Translations under genes and position numbers: made by a program
Shown: in pieces, positions 1 to 8,643 of the stretch
Numbering within the stretch: the stretch's first letter is position 1
Layout: every line of letters starts with the position of its first letter
Notes under the pieces: generated by a model
Databases searched by the model: none
What the model saw: only the letters and a program-made list of their open reading frames with translations
Told to the model about the DNA's origin: nothing
Source: JAJPJE01 sp963724985
Lineage (GTDB): Bacteria > Acidobacteriota > Terriglobia > Terriglobales > Acidobacteriaceae
DNA length: 64,000 nucleotides
Assembly (NCBI GenBank): GCA_963724985.1
Contig: CAVRWV010000008.1
Location: 62,001 to 126,000 of the forward strand
Reading direction: 5' to 3'

Positions 1-1376
1 AGCAGCTGTCCCTTGATCGCCTGCTCAGTCGCATTCCAAAGCGAAATACCAGTCTCAACCGCGAGCCGCTCCAGTGTATCCAGCGTGCTCTTGCCGATCC
101 CTCGCGTAGGCGTGTTCACCACGCGCATGAACGCAATCGAGTCGTCCGGATTCTGGATCAGCTTTAGATAGCCGATCATGTCCTTGATTTCCGCGCGCTC
201 GTAAAACGAGAAGCCACCCACAACCTTGTATTGCAGCTGATAACGTCGCAGCGCCTCTTCAAACAGTCGCGATTGCGAATTCGTGCGATACAGAATCGCC
301 GCGCGAGCTTTATCGTCGCCGTCCGCCCGTGCCTGCGCCATGTACTTGCTGATGTAGTCAGCGGCGAACAGCGCTTCGTTTTCGCCATCGGGCGCTTCGT
401 AGTAGCCGATCTTCGATCCACCTTCGCGCGCCGTCCACAGGTTCTTGCCCTTGCGATGGACGTTGTTCCCGACTACCGCCGACGCCGCTTCCAGAATCGG
501 CTGCGTCGATCGGTAGTTTTGCTCTAGCCGGATGATCTTCGCTTCGGGAAACTCGCGCTCGAAATCCAGAATGTTGCGGATATCCGCCCCGCGCCATGAA
601 TAGATCGATTGATCCTCATCGCCCACCGCGCAGACGTTGTGATGAACTCCCGCCAGCAGCCGCATCAGCTCATACTGCGGACGATTCGTGTCCTGGTACT
701 CGTCAACGAGCACATACTCGAACCGCCGCGCGTAGTAATTGCGAACCTGCTCCGACGTCTTCAGCAGGCGCACGGTTTCAAGCAGCAGGTCGTCGAAGTC
801 CAGCGCATTCGCCTTGCGCAGCTCCTGCCGGTAAATCTCATACACGTGCGCAATTTGCTCGGTCTTCGGATCGCCCGATTGCAGGTAAATCTCCTGCGGA
901 TCGAGCATGTGATTCTTCGCCCACGAAATTCGCGACAGCACATTCCGTGGCGTGAGCTGCTTATCGTCCAGCCCCAGCCGCCGGATCGCCGCCTTCACCA
1001 CCTGCTGCTGATCGGTCTCGTCGTAGATCGCGAAATCTTTGCGATACCCAAGCTCGCCGATGCGCATCGCTTCAATATCGCGCCGCAGCACCCGCACGCA
1101 GAACGAATGGAAGGTCGCCACCAGGGGTTTGGCAACGCCGAAGCCGCCCACCAGCTCTTCCACGCGCAGTGCCATCTCCTGCGAAGCCTTGTTGGTGAAG
1201 GTCACCGCCAGCACAGACTCCGGCCTGACGCCCTTCTCCTGTAGCAGGTAGGCGATGCGGAAGGTGATGACGCGCGTTTTTCCCGAGCCGGCGCCCGCAA
1301 GGATGAGCAAAGGCCCGTCGGTACTGACTACCGCTTCGCGCTGCTGGGGATTCAGTTTGTCGAGAAACTGCTGCAA
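1..1376 (-). CDS. uvrD: ATP-dependent DNA helicase UvrD/PcrA, N-terminal part (runs off the window)
   Basis: Superfamily 1 3'-5' DNA helicase acting in nucleotide excision and mismatch repair and in removing proteins from DNA. About 458 codons are visible and the C-terminus lies beyond position 1. The translation opens MQQFLDKLNPQQREAVV, then shows Walker A GAGSGKT (residues 28-34), the TFTNKAS motif, Walker B DEYQDTN and motif III VGDEDQSIYSWRG, in family order. No ATG or GTG is available; the only in-frame start is TTG at 1376, five bases after AGGA. The reading is clean, with no frameshift. PcrA and UvrD cannot be told apart from this fragment. Confidence 0.93.
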   Translation of the reverse strand, partial: MQQFLDKLNPQQREAVVSTDGPLLILAGAGSGKTRVITFRIAYLLQEKGVRPESVLAVTFTNKASQEMALRVEELVGGFGVAKPLVATFHSFCVRVLRRDIEAMRIGELGYRKDFAIYDETDQQQVVKAAIRRLGLDDKQLTPRNVLSRISWAKNHMLDPQEIYLQSGDPKTEQIAHVYEIYRQELRKANALDFDDLLLETVRLLKTSEQVRNYYARRFEYVLVDEYQDTNRPQYELMRLLAGVHHNVCAVGDEDQSIYSWRGADIRNILDFEREFPEAKIIRLEQNYRSTQPILEAASAVVGNNVHRKGKNLWTAREGGSKIGYYEAPDGENEALFAADYISKYMAQARADGDDKARAAILYRTNSQSRLFEEALRRYQLQYKVVGGFSFYERAEIKDMIGYLKLIQNPDDSIAFMRVVNTPTRGIGKSTLDTLERLAVETGISLWNATEQAIKGQL

Positions 1377-1384
1377 TTCGTTTC

Positions 1385-1451
1385 CTGTTTTGCTTGTTTC
1401 ACGTTTCGTTCCCGTTCCTTCGTGAAACGTGAAACGTCAAACGTGAAACGG
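1385..1451. repeat. Palindromic word repeat, GTTTCACGTTT type
   Basis: Several copies of the word GTGAAACGT in both orientations (for example CGTGAAACGTGAAACGTC facing GTTTCACGTTTCGTTCC) make an imperfect inverted repeat. It starts about three bases after the stop of the DinB/DUF971 frame and ends just upstream of the uvrD start. It could act as a transcript end for the former, but there is no clean U-run. Confidence 0.6.
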
Positions 1452-1453
1452 AA

Positions 1454-2455
1454 TCAGTGTGGCACGGTCCGGGTTACGCCCGAGCCCGGAGTCTTCGCTG
1501 CCGTCCGCAGATCGTTGCACACTGCGCACGGGCAGAACTCACGCAGAAATTCCCATGAGTAAATGCCGTGCTCGTGGCCGTCGTTCCAGGTGAAGCGGAT
1601 CGCGTACTTGCCCACTCCGGCCGTTTCCACCGGCTTCGGAGCGGATTTGAACATCGGCAGCGTGCCCGGTTGCGATGGGCTCGGCTGTCCCGGCTCGCGA
1701 TTCTCGCGCACGCGTTCGTCGTTGCACAGCGCGCACGGACACGCATCGCGCAGGTACTGAAAGCTGTAATGACTGTGATGCCCGTCTTTCCAGTCAATGT
1801 CCATACCGGTGCCCGCAGTCACATTGACTTTCACGGACTTAGGAGAGGTCTCCTCAACGGTGGGCATGTATCCAGTATCGCATATTGCGAACGTGGATTT
1901 GGTGCAGAGTGGCCGTGGGTGCCCCATGTCTGCCTTCGTTTGGCAGACGTGGGAACAAAGATTACTCAACACTTTGCTGAAGATCACGTCGTGCTGGAAA
2001 CCAACTTCGTATCCCTGCTGCCGCAACACCGTCGCGATCTGACCCCAATGGCGGATGCTGTGGATCGCGCCATGGAGCAGCAGCTTGCGCGGCGTTGCGG
2101 TGAACTCGCCCAGCGTGCTGCTGTCGTATGTCTGCGGAGTCGCAAGCTGTTCTTCGGTGGCGCTAGCGAGATACTCGCGATACTTCTTGCGCGCCAATCG
2201 CCCAATATCAAAGAGCTGTTCCAGCGTGCGCGCCTCGAGCGCCCGATCCGGCGTCATCTCTTCGCCCAGCAGTCGCTCCGCATTTCGTTGGGCAACGCTG
2301 AAAATATGGAAGAGCTTGTTACGGAGTGTGTGCTTCAACTCCACGCGCGCGCTCAGCGCAGGAGCATTTGCGCGGAACCATTCTTCCCAATGGTTTGCGT
2401 CCTCTTCTTCGTAGGCGAACAGGTCGGCAAACGAGACGCCAGGCCCTGTGCTCAT
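1454..2455 (-). CDS. DinB-family protein fused in frame to a DUF971 domain protein
   Basis: One 333-residue frame carries two unrelated modules. Residues about 1-165 resemble the four-helix DinB/YfiT fold, including the late helix LLLHGAIHSIRHWGQIATVL. Residues about 197-333 form a DUF971 domain (the N-terminal domain of gamma-butyrobetaine hydroxylase-like proteins) with two LRxxCPCAxC-type motifs, CPCALC and CPCAVC. The joining 30 residues are encoded by a palindromic repeat of a family that is otherwise intergenic. DUF971 alone could start at ATG 1867 (about 137 residues), its usual size. I infer two neighbouring genes joined by repeat insertion and read-through; a true fusion is possible. 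Neither function is established. Confidence 0.7.
   Translation of the reverse strand: MSTGPGVSFADLFAYEEEDANHWEEWFRANAPALSARVELKHTLRNKLFHIFSVAQRNAERLLGEEMTPDRALEARTLEQLFDIGRLARKKYREYLASATEEQLATPQTYDSSTLGEFTATPRKLLLHGAIHSIRHWGQIATVLRQQGYEVGFQHDVIFSKVLSNLCSHVCQTKADMGHPRPLCTKSTFAICDTGYMPTVEETSPKSVKVNVTAGTGMDIDWKDGHHSHYSFQYLRDACPCALCNDERVRENREPGQPSPSQPGTLPMFKSAPKPVETAGVGKYAIRFTWNDGHEHGIYSWEFLREFCPCAVCNDLRTAAKTPGSGVTRTVPH
1908..1957. repeat. GGTGCCCC-type palindromic repeat inside a coding frame
   Basis: The segment reads GGGTGCCCCATGTCTGCC, then TTCGTTT, then GGCAGACGTGGG, a hairpin with a nine-base stem. Similar GGTGCCC hairpins lie near 8559, 10479, 11033, 49905 and 60124. Here it supplies the linker between the DinB and DUF971 modules. 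Confidence 0.65.
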
Positions 2456-2506
2456 GCATGTCCTCTGCTGATTAGACGGGATAATTGCCGATCAGGATTC
2501 AGCCGC

Positions 2507-3775
2507 TCACTTCAGTCCGCGACTCGCGATGTCCTTGCGGTAATGCATGCCCTCGAAGCTGATCTTCCCGACCGCCTCGTATGCCCGCAAGACGGCCGTC
2601 TTCAGGTCCGCCCCACGAGCTGTCACGCCCAACACCCGGCCGCCGCTGGTGATGTACGCGCCGTTCTCCTTGCGCGTGCCCGCATGGAAGACCTTCACGC
2701 CTTCCACTTTTTCCGCTTCGTCGATGCCCGAGATCACCTTTCCCAACTCCGGCGTGTCGGGATATCCACGCGACGCCAGCACAACGCAAACCGTCGCATC
2801 ATCGGACCACTTGAAGTCGCCCTCGCTGATTCGGCCTTCCGCCGACGCGATGAATGCTCCTAGTAGATCGCTCTCCAGCCGCATCAGGATCGGTTGCGTC
2901 TCCGGATCGCCAAAGCGGCAGTTGAACTCCAGCACCATCGGACCTCGGGCTGTCATCATCAGGCCGCAATACAGAATTCCCGTGAACGTCGCGCCCTCTT
3001 CGCGCATGGCATTCACCACGGGACGCGCCACATGATTCAGCAGCCATTCGCGCATCTGCGGATCGACAATTTTCGGCGTCGAATATGCGCCCATGCCGCC
3101 AGTGTTCGGACCGGTGTCATTGTCGCCGACGCGTTTATGATCCTGCGCTGCCACCAGCGGTACCACGCGTTCGCCGTCGCTGACCACCAGGAACGAGAGC
3201 TCTTCGCCTTCCAGGTATTGCTCCAGCACTACGCGCGCGCCCGCCTCGCCCACCATCTTTCCGGCCAGCATCTCGCTGGCAACCGCACTAGCTTCTTCGC
3301 GACTCTGCGCGATGACTACGCCTTTGCCCGCTGCGAGCCCATCAGCTTTTACCACGATGGGCGTGCCAAAATGCGGCAGGGCTTCCTTGATCTCGGCGGC
3401 CGTCGTGCAGATCGCAAAGTGCGCCGTTGGAATCCGATGGCGCTGCATGAATTCCTTGGCGAAAATCTTGCTCGACTCCAGCCGCGCCGCCGCCGCCGTC
3501 GGTCCGAAGATGCGGAATCCGCGTCGGCGGAACTCGTCGACAACTCCCAGCGCCAGTGGGACTTCGGGCCCCACCACCGTCAGATCAGGCTGAATTTTGC
3601 TGGCCGCCTGCACCAGCGCATCAATGTTCTTGACGTCAACGGGAACGCATTCCGCTTCGTCGCAGATGCCGCCGTTTCCCGGAGCGCAAAAAATCTGCGT
3701 CACCCGCGGACTCTGGCGCAGCTTCCACACGATGGCGTGTTCACGCCCACCACTGCCTATCACGAAAACTTTCAT
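2507..3775 (-). CDS. purD: Phosphoribosylamine--glycine ligase
   Basis: Second step of purine synthesis: joins glycine to 5-phosphoribosylamine with ATP to give GAR. 422 residues, normal for PurD. It begins MKVFVIGSGGREHAIVWKL (N-domain) and continues with the ATP-grasp region (VVKADGLAAGKGV, EEASAVASEML, GEELSFLV) and the metal/ATP site near VLEFNCRFGDPETQPI. It stands alone here, with no other pur gene next to it. The end is intact and the start is the ATG at 3775. Confidence 0.97.
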   Translation of the reverse strand: MKVFVIGSGGREHAIVWKLRQSPRVTQIFCAPGNGGICDEAECVPVDVKNIDALVQAASKIQPDLTVVGPEVPLALGVVDEFRRRGFRIFGPTAAAARLESSKIFAKEFMQRHRIPTAHFAICTTAAEIKEALPHFGTPIVVKADGLAAGKGVVIAQSREEASAVASEMLAGKMVGEAGARVVLEQYLEGEELSFLVVSDGERVVPLVAAQDHKRVGDNDTGPNTGGMGAYSTPKIVDPQMREWLLNHVARPVVNAMREEGATFTGILYCGLMMTARGPMVLEFNCRFGDPETQPILMRLESDLLGAFIASAEGRISEGDFKWSDDATVCVVLASRGYPDTPELGKVISGIDEAEKVEGVKVFHAGTRKENGAYITSGGRVLGVTARGADLKTAVLRAYEAVGKISFEGMHYRKDIASRGLK

Positions 3776-3841
3776 TTTTGATCTCGGGAAAAAGGTTAGG
3801 GCGCACGATCAGCAATGTCAAACAAACATGTTCGGACAAAC

Positions 3842-3869
3842 AAAAACCCCGCACCTTGCGAGTGCGGGG
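3842..3869 (-). terminator. Rho-independent terminator of the sigma/DUF4097/PDZ operon
   Basis: Read on the minus strand: CCCCGCAC, a seven-base loop, GTGCGGGG, then TTTTTG. It lies 22 bases after the PDZ gene stop, so it closes the minus-strand operon that begins near 8.45 kb. Confidence 0.9.
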
Positions 3870-3891
3870 CTGGGCGAATCAAAACTTGCTT

Positions 3892-5202
3892 TTACTGCTC
3901 GTCATCGTGAATCTTCAGATCCTGTAGCGACTTCTCCAGCTGTTTGCGCACTTCTTCCATCTGCTTCTGCAGGTCTTTCTGATTCAGCTGCATAGCGCGC
4001 GCGGCTTCTTTCTGCGCACGGGCGATTTCGCGCTCGATCTCCGGACGCATGCGTTCCATCTCCGCCTTCACGCGCTCGGAATTCACCTGGTCCATATCCT
4101 TGCGATGCAATTCCATCTCGCGCTTCACTTCTTCCTGCGCCCGCGCGGTTTCCCGCTCAATCTCCGGACGGAGCGCCGCCAACTGTTTGTTGATTTCGCC
4201 CATATCCGGCATGGTGAAAGCGCCGCTGGCGTCGCTGCGCGACCGGTCAGGAACGTTGAAGCTCAGCGTTTGCTCCCGGCGGTCGCGTAGAACTTTCACG
4301 CTGAGTTTGCCGCTCTGTTGCCGGAGCACGCGGCTCCAATCGGACACATTGTCCACCGACGAATTTCCGGCGGCGATAATCACGTCTCCTGCCTTGAAGC
4401 CTGCGGCTTCGGCATTGCTGCCGCGGTCGACCGAGCGTACCAGTACGCCGCGCCCATTCTTGGTCCCGAAATACTGTGCCAGTTGTCCCGACAGCGATTC
4501 CACCGTCAGGCCACTACGCCGCTGCATCACGTTGATCACCGGAGGCTCGGGAATCTCGATGTGCGGAAGCGAAGGCGGATTGAAGTGGAAGTTGTAATCG
4601 TAGTTGTAGTTGAACGTTTCTTTCCGGTTCGCCAGTTGCACAGGCACCGTTTGCATCTGCCCCTCGCGGCTGATGCCAAGCTTCACCGTCTGTCCAGGAG
4701 GTGTCTGACGAATGAATTTTCTCAAGTCTCTGGAGTTGGACACCTGCTGGCCGTTGAATGACAGAATCACATCCTGCTCGCGAAGTCCCGCCTTGCCTGC
4801 AGGGCTGTCCTGATCGACAGTCGTGATTTCCACTCCCGACGCCTGGCTCAGCTTCAGCCGACCCATATTGTCGTGAGTGACATCATCTGGATCGATACCC
4901 AGATACGATCCCGACACCCGAACGGCCGGTGCAGCAGGGGCGGCCGGAGCCGCAGGGGCGGCCGGAGCCGCAGGAGCTGCTTGTGCTGGAGGAGCAGGCG
5001 GGGCGCTCTGCGCAATTCGAACTAGAGTCACTGTCGTCGACTGTGCTACTGGGGCCACTGCAGCTCCCGCTGGAACTGGTGCAACCATTGCTTCGGGAGC
5101 GACCGCCGTCGCCGGAGCGACTGCTTCCTCCGGCGCGACCTGCGCCAGCGCGAAGGCTGCCACAATCAGAATTAAGAAATTTACGAATACGGCTGTCCGC
5201 AT
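3892..5202 (-). CDS. Secreted protein with two PDZ domains and a C-terminal coiled coil
   Basis: 436 residues from ATG 5202, which has AAGGAA eight bases upstream; the open frame extends to 5337 but that part is repeat DNA. It shows a signal peptide (hydrophobic to about residue 20, ending AFALAQ), an Ala/Pro linker with APAAPAAPAAP repeats, PDZ 1 starting at SYLGIDPDDV with GSPA/GL-type features (DSPAGKAGLREQDVI), PDZ 2 (GSNAEAAGFKAGDVII), and a charged helical tail rich in EIERE and KEA, probably coiled coil. No protease domain is present, so it is not an HtrA. It is the last gene of the ECF sigma operon and may be a periplasmic scaffold in envelope stress sensing; that role is inference. 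Confidence 0.8.
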   Translation of the reverse strand: MRTAVFVNFLILIVAAFALAQVAPEEAVAPATAVAPEAMVAPVPAGAAVAPVAQSTTVTLVRIAQSAPPAPPAQAAPAAPAAPAAPAAPAAPAVRVSGSYLGIDPDDVTHDNMGRLKLSQASGVEITTVDQDSPAGKAGLREQDVILSFNGQQVSNSRDLRKFIRQTPPGQTVKLGISREGQMQTVPVQLANRKETFNYNYDYNFHFNPPSLPHIEIPEPPVINVMQRRSGLTVESLSGQLAQYFGTKNGRGVLVRSVDRGSNAEAAGFKAGDVIIAAGNSSVDNVSDWSRVLRQQSGKLSVKVLRDRREQTLSFNVPDRSRSDASGAFTMPDMGEINKQLAALRPEIERETARAQEEVKREMELHRKDMDQVNSERVKAEMERMRPEIEREIARAQKEAARAMQLNQKDLQKQMEEVRKQLEKSLQDLKIHDDEQ

Positions 5203-5336
5203 GATGGTTTCCTTGGGTGAATTTCCTCCAGCTCCACTTTCTTTCCGCCCCACGTTCGTGAAGCCAACGTGAGAATCCCCACCCCCGATTCTCGGGCCCC
5301 CGGCGAGACCGCTTTTGGCTCGCTGGGGTGAGGTCA

Positions 5337-6530
5337 CTACTTTCCCGCCTTTCTGAATTCGATATTGCCCAGGTTCGTCACGATCTTCAGCTCTGGGCCT
5401 CCGCCATTCAAACTGCCATCGGCATAGACCGTATGTGGACCGTAGCCTTCGCCCTCGGACCGCACCTTCAGTTCAGGGAAATCCGAGCGAATTTTGTGAC
5501 CCATCGCCGTCTCAATCGTCGCGTGCACCGTGACATGAACATCCGGCGAAAGGTACACAATCACGTCGCCCGTTGAGGTCTCCAGCGTGGACACCCCCGA
5601 GCCATTATTCCCCAGGAACTCCGCCGTAATCGTGCCCGCTCCGGTGGTAGCCTTGGCGCCCTGCATCAGCTTCCATAGCTCGATGCTGCCTCCGCCAGTC
5701 TCTGCGTGCACCGGACCCTTGGCTCCCGACAACCGTATGCTGCCGCCGCCGGTCTCCATCGTGGCGCGATTGGCAACGTCGCTCACCGATATGCTGCCAC
5801 CGCCGGTTTCCGCCTTCACGTCGCCGTTGCATTGCCGAATATCGATACTTCCGCCGCCGGTCTCCGCGGAGACGTAGCCGGCCGATCCAATCGAGATGGA
5901 CCCGCCGCCTGTCGACGCGACCAGCTTGCCCTTCACCGAGGTCACATTGATCGATCCGCCGCCGGTTTCGAGGTGCAGATCATTCCAGGTCGTGCCGACG
6001 TTGATCGCTCCGCCACCAGTTTCGGCCGTCGCGGGACCGCCCAACTGATCGAGCGAGATGGCTCCGCCGCCGGTCTGACTCGACACCGCGCCTGAGATGT
6101 TACGCACGTTCACCCCGCCGCCTTCGGTCTCGATCTTTACCGTGCTCAAATCACGAGGCACAGTGAAATTGAAGTCGGCATTGAACTTGTGGCTTCGTCC
6201 TTCAGAATTGCCTTCGAACATCGCCATATCGCCGCGTCGAGTAGCCGTGATTTTGAAATGCTCGAAACTGCGCCGGGCATCTTCCTCGGAACCAGTGTAG
6301 GAACGCTTTTTGATGACGTATTGAATTTCGTTCTGTGTTCCACCCTGCACTTGCACTGAGCCTACATCCGTTTGTACCTTCAGCTGCCTGGCGTCGGTGA
6401 CGGTGCCCGTCACCTCTTCCACCCAGGCATTGCCTTCGCGATACATCCGGGATTGTTGCGCCAGCGCGGGAACGGCAGCGGCCAGTGCCGCCAGTACCAC
6501 AACTGCCGCGAATTGATTGATCGGTTTCAA
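5337..6530 (-). CDS. DUF4097-type beta-strand repeat protein (TGGGSI repeats), secreted
   Basis: 397 residues from TTG 6530, chosen because AGGAG lies six bases upstream and the product then begins with a typical signal peptide (MKPINQFAAVVVLAALAAA). An upstream GTG at 6551 is the alternative. The middle carries about eight copies of a 20-30 residue unit centred on TGGG(S/A)I, e.g. AETGGGSIDI and METGGGSIRL, as expected for a right-handed beta-helix of the DUF4097/DUF4098 type. The C-terminal part (DVIVYLSPDVHVTVHATIE) is the usual ending of the family. It lies between the anti-sigma factor and the PDZ gene. Its role is unknown; DUF4097 genes often sit beside sigma/anti-sigma or PspC-type regulators. 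Confidence 0.85.
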   Translation of the reverse strand: MKPINQFAAVVVLAALAAAVPALAQQSRMYREGNAWVEEVTGTVTDARQLKVQTDVGSVQVQGGTQNEIQYVIKKRSYTGSEEDARRSFEHFKITATRRGDMAMFEGNSEGRSHKFNADFNFTVPRDLSTVKIETEGGGVNVRNISGAVSSQTGGGAISLDQLGGPATAETGGGAINVGTTWNDLHLETGGGSINVTSVKGKLVASTGGGSISIGSAGYVSAETGGGSIDIRQCNGDVKAETGGGSISVSDVANRATMETGGGSIRLSGAKGPVHAETGGGSIELWKLMQGAKATTGAGTITAEFLGNNGSGVSTLETSTGDVIVYLSPDVHVTVHATIETAMGHKIRSDFPELKVRSEGEGYGPHTVYADGSLNGGGPELKIVTNLGNIEFRKAGK

Positions 6531-6612
6531 CGTTAGCTCCTGAACTCCCACCAGACTGCCTTGGTTTCCCCTTGACTCGCCCTCTTCCTCGCGGTCTCCT
6601 GCGAAGCTTCGG

Positions 6613-7572
6613 TTAATCGATCTCCGGCGTCGTGTTCAACATGTTGCGCGACTGCCGCCGGATGAAAGTGTCTTTGTCTTTATCTGCCAGATACTGCAAT
6701 GCCATGTGTACGCTGCTGTCGGCCTTCACCGGCTGCAACTCGTGCAACGCCTCGGCGCGGACGCCCGGATTGCTGTCGTGCAGCACGGCTTCAATCATCG
6801 CGTCACGCACGGTGACATCATTCTTCACGTACGGACCCAGCGCTTCCAGTGACTTGATGCGTACCCCGGGGTTCGTATCGTAACGAAGTGCCGACACCAG
6901 CGCCTCGCGAATCGCAGCATCATCCGGACGCTGCGTCAGCAGGTCGATCGAATCCTGGCGCAGCCCGGAGTTCGTGTTGTTACGCGCGGCGTAAAGCAGC
7001 AGTTGCTGGATGCGCGCATCGTTCAGATTGCCCTCGACCGTCTGCGGCTGCAGCGAGTCAAACTTGATTTCCACTTTGTTCGAGTTCGGATCCTGCGTGA
7101 TCGTACGGATACCTGCGATCGACATTGCATCCGGCGCGGTTGCAGGCGTCACATTACCGCTGCTCGGCCGAATCACTCCTGCTCCGCTAGTCCCGCTGTT
7201 CCTGCCCATCTGGTACGCCGTCAATCCACCGCCTGCAAATCCAATCATCAGCAGTACCGTCGCCAGTGCTGGCGAAAACTTCATCTGTCGCAACCACGCC
7301 GTCGGATCAAAAAACAACCGCCGCCATCCGTGCTCCTGCTCCGTGGTCTCCAGGGCCTCCTGCAAACGCATCCGCGACGCAGCCAGAAAGCTCGGCGAGG
7401 GCTCCAGGCGCGGCAGGGCCGACATCTGCCCACGAAACTCCTGCACCGACTTCAGCTCCGTCGCGCAATCGTCGCAGCGCTGTACATGCTGTTCCAACTC
7501 GATGCGCGCGTCGTCCGTGAGCTCGTCGTAGCTATAGAGCGTGATGTTTGCCTTGACCCATTCGCAGTTCAT
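6613..7572 (-). CDS. Anti-sigma factor: zinc finger, one membrane span, HEAT-like repeats
   Basis: 319 residues. The N-terminus has the zinc-binding HxxxCxxC motif of ZAS anti-sigma factors (HVQRCDDC, about residues 29-36). A single membrane span follows at about residues 100-118 (ALATVLLMIGFAGGGLTAY). The outer part contains HEAT-like repeats with the recurring phrase NPGVR, in three spaced copies (TNPGVRIKSLEAL, SNPGVRAEALHEL). It starts two bases after the sigma gene stop, with its GATGAGG ribosome site inside the sigma coding end, so the two are translationally coupled. Sigma sequestration is inferred from this pairing. The HEAT sensor domain is unusual compared with RseA-type anti-sigmas. 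Confidence 0.88.
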   Translation of the reverse strand: MNCEWVKANITLYSYDELTDDARIELEQHVQRCDDCATELKSVQEFRGQMSALPRLEPSPSFLAASRMRLQEALETTEQEHGWRRLFFDPTAWLRQMKFSPALATVLLMIGFAGGGLTAYQMGRNSGTSGAGVIRPSSGNVTPATAPDAMSIAGIRTITQDPNSNKVEIKFDSLQPQTVEGNLNDARIQQLLLYAARNNTNSGLRQDSIDLLTQRPDDAAIREALVSALRYDTNPGVRIKSLEALGPYVKNDVTVRDAMIEAVLHDSNPGVRAEALHELQPVKADSSVHMALQYLADKDKDTFIRRQSRNMLNTTPEID

Positions 7573-7574
7573 AC

Positions 7575-8345
7575 TTACCTCATCTCTGCCAGTGCTTGCC
7601 GTAACTTCTGTGTTGCCCGGAACAGCGTGTTCTTCGCCGTCTCTTCCGTCGTATTCAAAATCTCGCCGATGGTGCGCAGCTTCAATCCCTGGTAGTGCTT
7701 CAGCTCGAACACCATGCGTTCGCGAACTGTCAGCTTTTCCAGCGCCGCGCCAATCTTCGTCCCCAATTCGCGCCGCAGAAGGTCACGCTCGGGATGATGT
7801 GTCGGCCGCGCATCCGCAACCTGATCGAGCACGTTGAACTCTTCGCCATCGGAATCGGTCGTGACCGGAGCATCTTCCTTGCGCACTTGCCGTTTGCGCA
7901 AATGATCCAGGCACAAATTGGTCACGATACGATAAATCCAGGTATAGAAGGAGCACTCGAAGCGGAAGTTCCCGAGACTGCGATACGCCTTCAGGAACGC
8001 GTCCTGATAAATGTCCTGCGCATCGTCGGGCGATCCCGTCAGGTTCATCGCCAGTCGAAGTACGGCCTGATCGTACTGCCGGACCAGTTCTTCGAAAGCG
8101 GCACGATCGCCTTGTTGCGCCTGGCGTATCAGCGCTGTGTCGTCGATACGGCCTTGTCGTTGCCCGAGCATCGGTCTCCAGGATGAAGTGGAACTCTTGT
8201 CGTTTGGGAGCCGGGACTGAGCGCTGCGCTCCGTGGCCCGCGTTGCGCCAACCGACAAAGGAAACGCCATTGTCTCGGCCGGCATGATCCCGCTCACCTC
8301 ATCCTCTGCCGACGATCTTTTTGTCTCGAGACCGTCGTGCTCCAC
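7575..8345 (-). CDS. ECF-type RNA polymerase sigma factor (RpoE-like)
   Basis: Region 2 (ALIRQAQQGDRAAFEELV to SFYTWIYRIVTNLCLDHL) includes the DIYQDAFLKAYRSL core-binding helix. Region 4 ends in the helix-turn-helix LKTIGEIL-like segment (LKLRTIGEILNTTEETAK). The open frame gives 256 residues, but ECF factors are usually about 190. ATG 8171 (MLGQRQGRIDD) with GGAG five bases upstream gives the normal length and is the likelier start; the 58 residues before it look non-conserved. It heads an operon with its anti-sigma factor, DUF4097 and PDZ genes, and probably controls envelope functions and itself. Confidence 0.92.
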   Translation of the reverse strand: MEHDGLETKRSSAEDEVSGIMPAETMAFPLSVGATRATERSAQSRLPNDKSSTSSWRPMLGQRQGRIDDTALIRQAQQGDRAAFEELVRQYDQAVLRLAMNLTGSPDDAQDIYQDAFLKAYRSLGNFRFECSFYTWIYRIVTNLCLDHLRKRQVRKEDAPVTTDSDGEEFNVLDQVADARPTHHPERDLLRRELGTKIGAALEKLTVRERMVFELKHYQGLKLRTIGEILNTTEETAKNTLFRATQKLRQALAEMR

Positions 8346-8450
8346 ACTGCGCCTTGTACACGCTTTGTGGGCTGCTTCTTGTACCTGCTTACCGGAAGCT
8401 ATCTTCTGGCTCGCAAGGACTTAGACGAGGGGTAGCCAAAATCGTTAGCG

Positions 8451-8479
8451 ATTATAGGGAGATGGCGAAGAACGTGCAA
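8451..8479 (-). promoter_or_regulatory. Sigma70-type promoter for the ECF sigma operon
   Basis: On the minus strand, TTGCAC (8479-8474), a 17-base spacer and a perfect TATAAT (8456-8451), about 105 bases upstream of the longest sigma frame. Confidence 0.75.
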
Positions 8480-8489
8480 AAGCGGGAAA

Positions 8490-8643
8490 AAGTGAAGCAA
8501 TGGAACCCACTCGCCCTCGAGTGGGATTGGCGGGTGCTGCTGCGTAGCTAAGCACGAGGCGGGGTGCCCGGTTCTTGCAGCAGGAAGGGCCGGAACGTGG
8601 TCGCACCACGCCCCAGCCTCTTATTTCTGAGCCGATTCGCGGC
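8490..8643. repeat. Repeat-filled intergenic stretch between the aquaporin and sigma genes
   Basis: Two hairpins are visible. GAACCCACTCGCCCTCGAGT (self-complementary core ACTCGCCCTCGAGT) recurs near 51140. GGGTGCCCGGTTCTTGCAGC, with its pairing arm AGGAAGGGCCGGAAC, is a member of the GGTGCCC family. No gene is seen. Confidence 0.55.

Noticed and set aside
1568..2863. Long plus-strand open frame (431 codons)
   Set aside because: Antisense to the DinB/DUF971 and purD genes; its translation is Arg/His-rich without any domain, typical of GC-rich shadow frames.
4929..4990. Tandem DNA repeat in the PDZ gene
   Set aside because: It only encodes the APAAPAAP linker of the protein, a common low-complexity hinge.
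5700..6110. Possible minisatellite of CCGCCGCCGGT units
   Set aside because: Explained by the TGGGSI repeats of the DUF4097 protein; the frame is conserved throughout.
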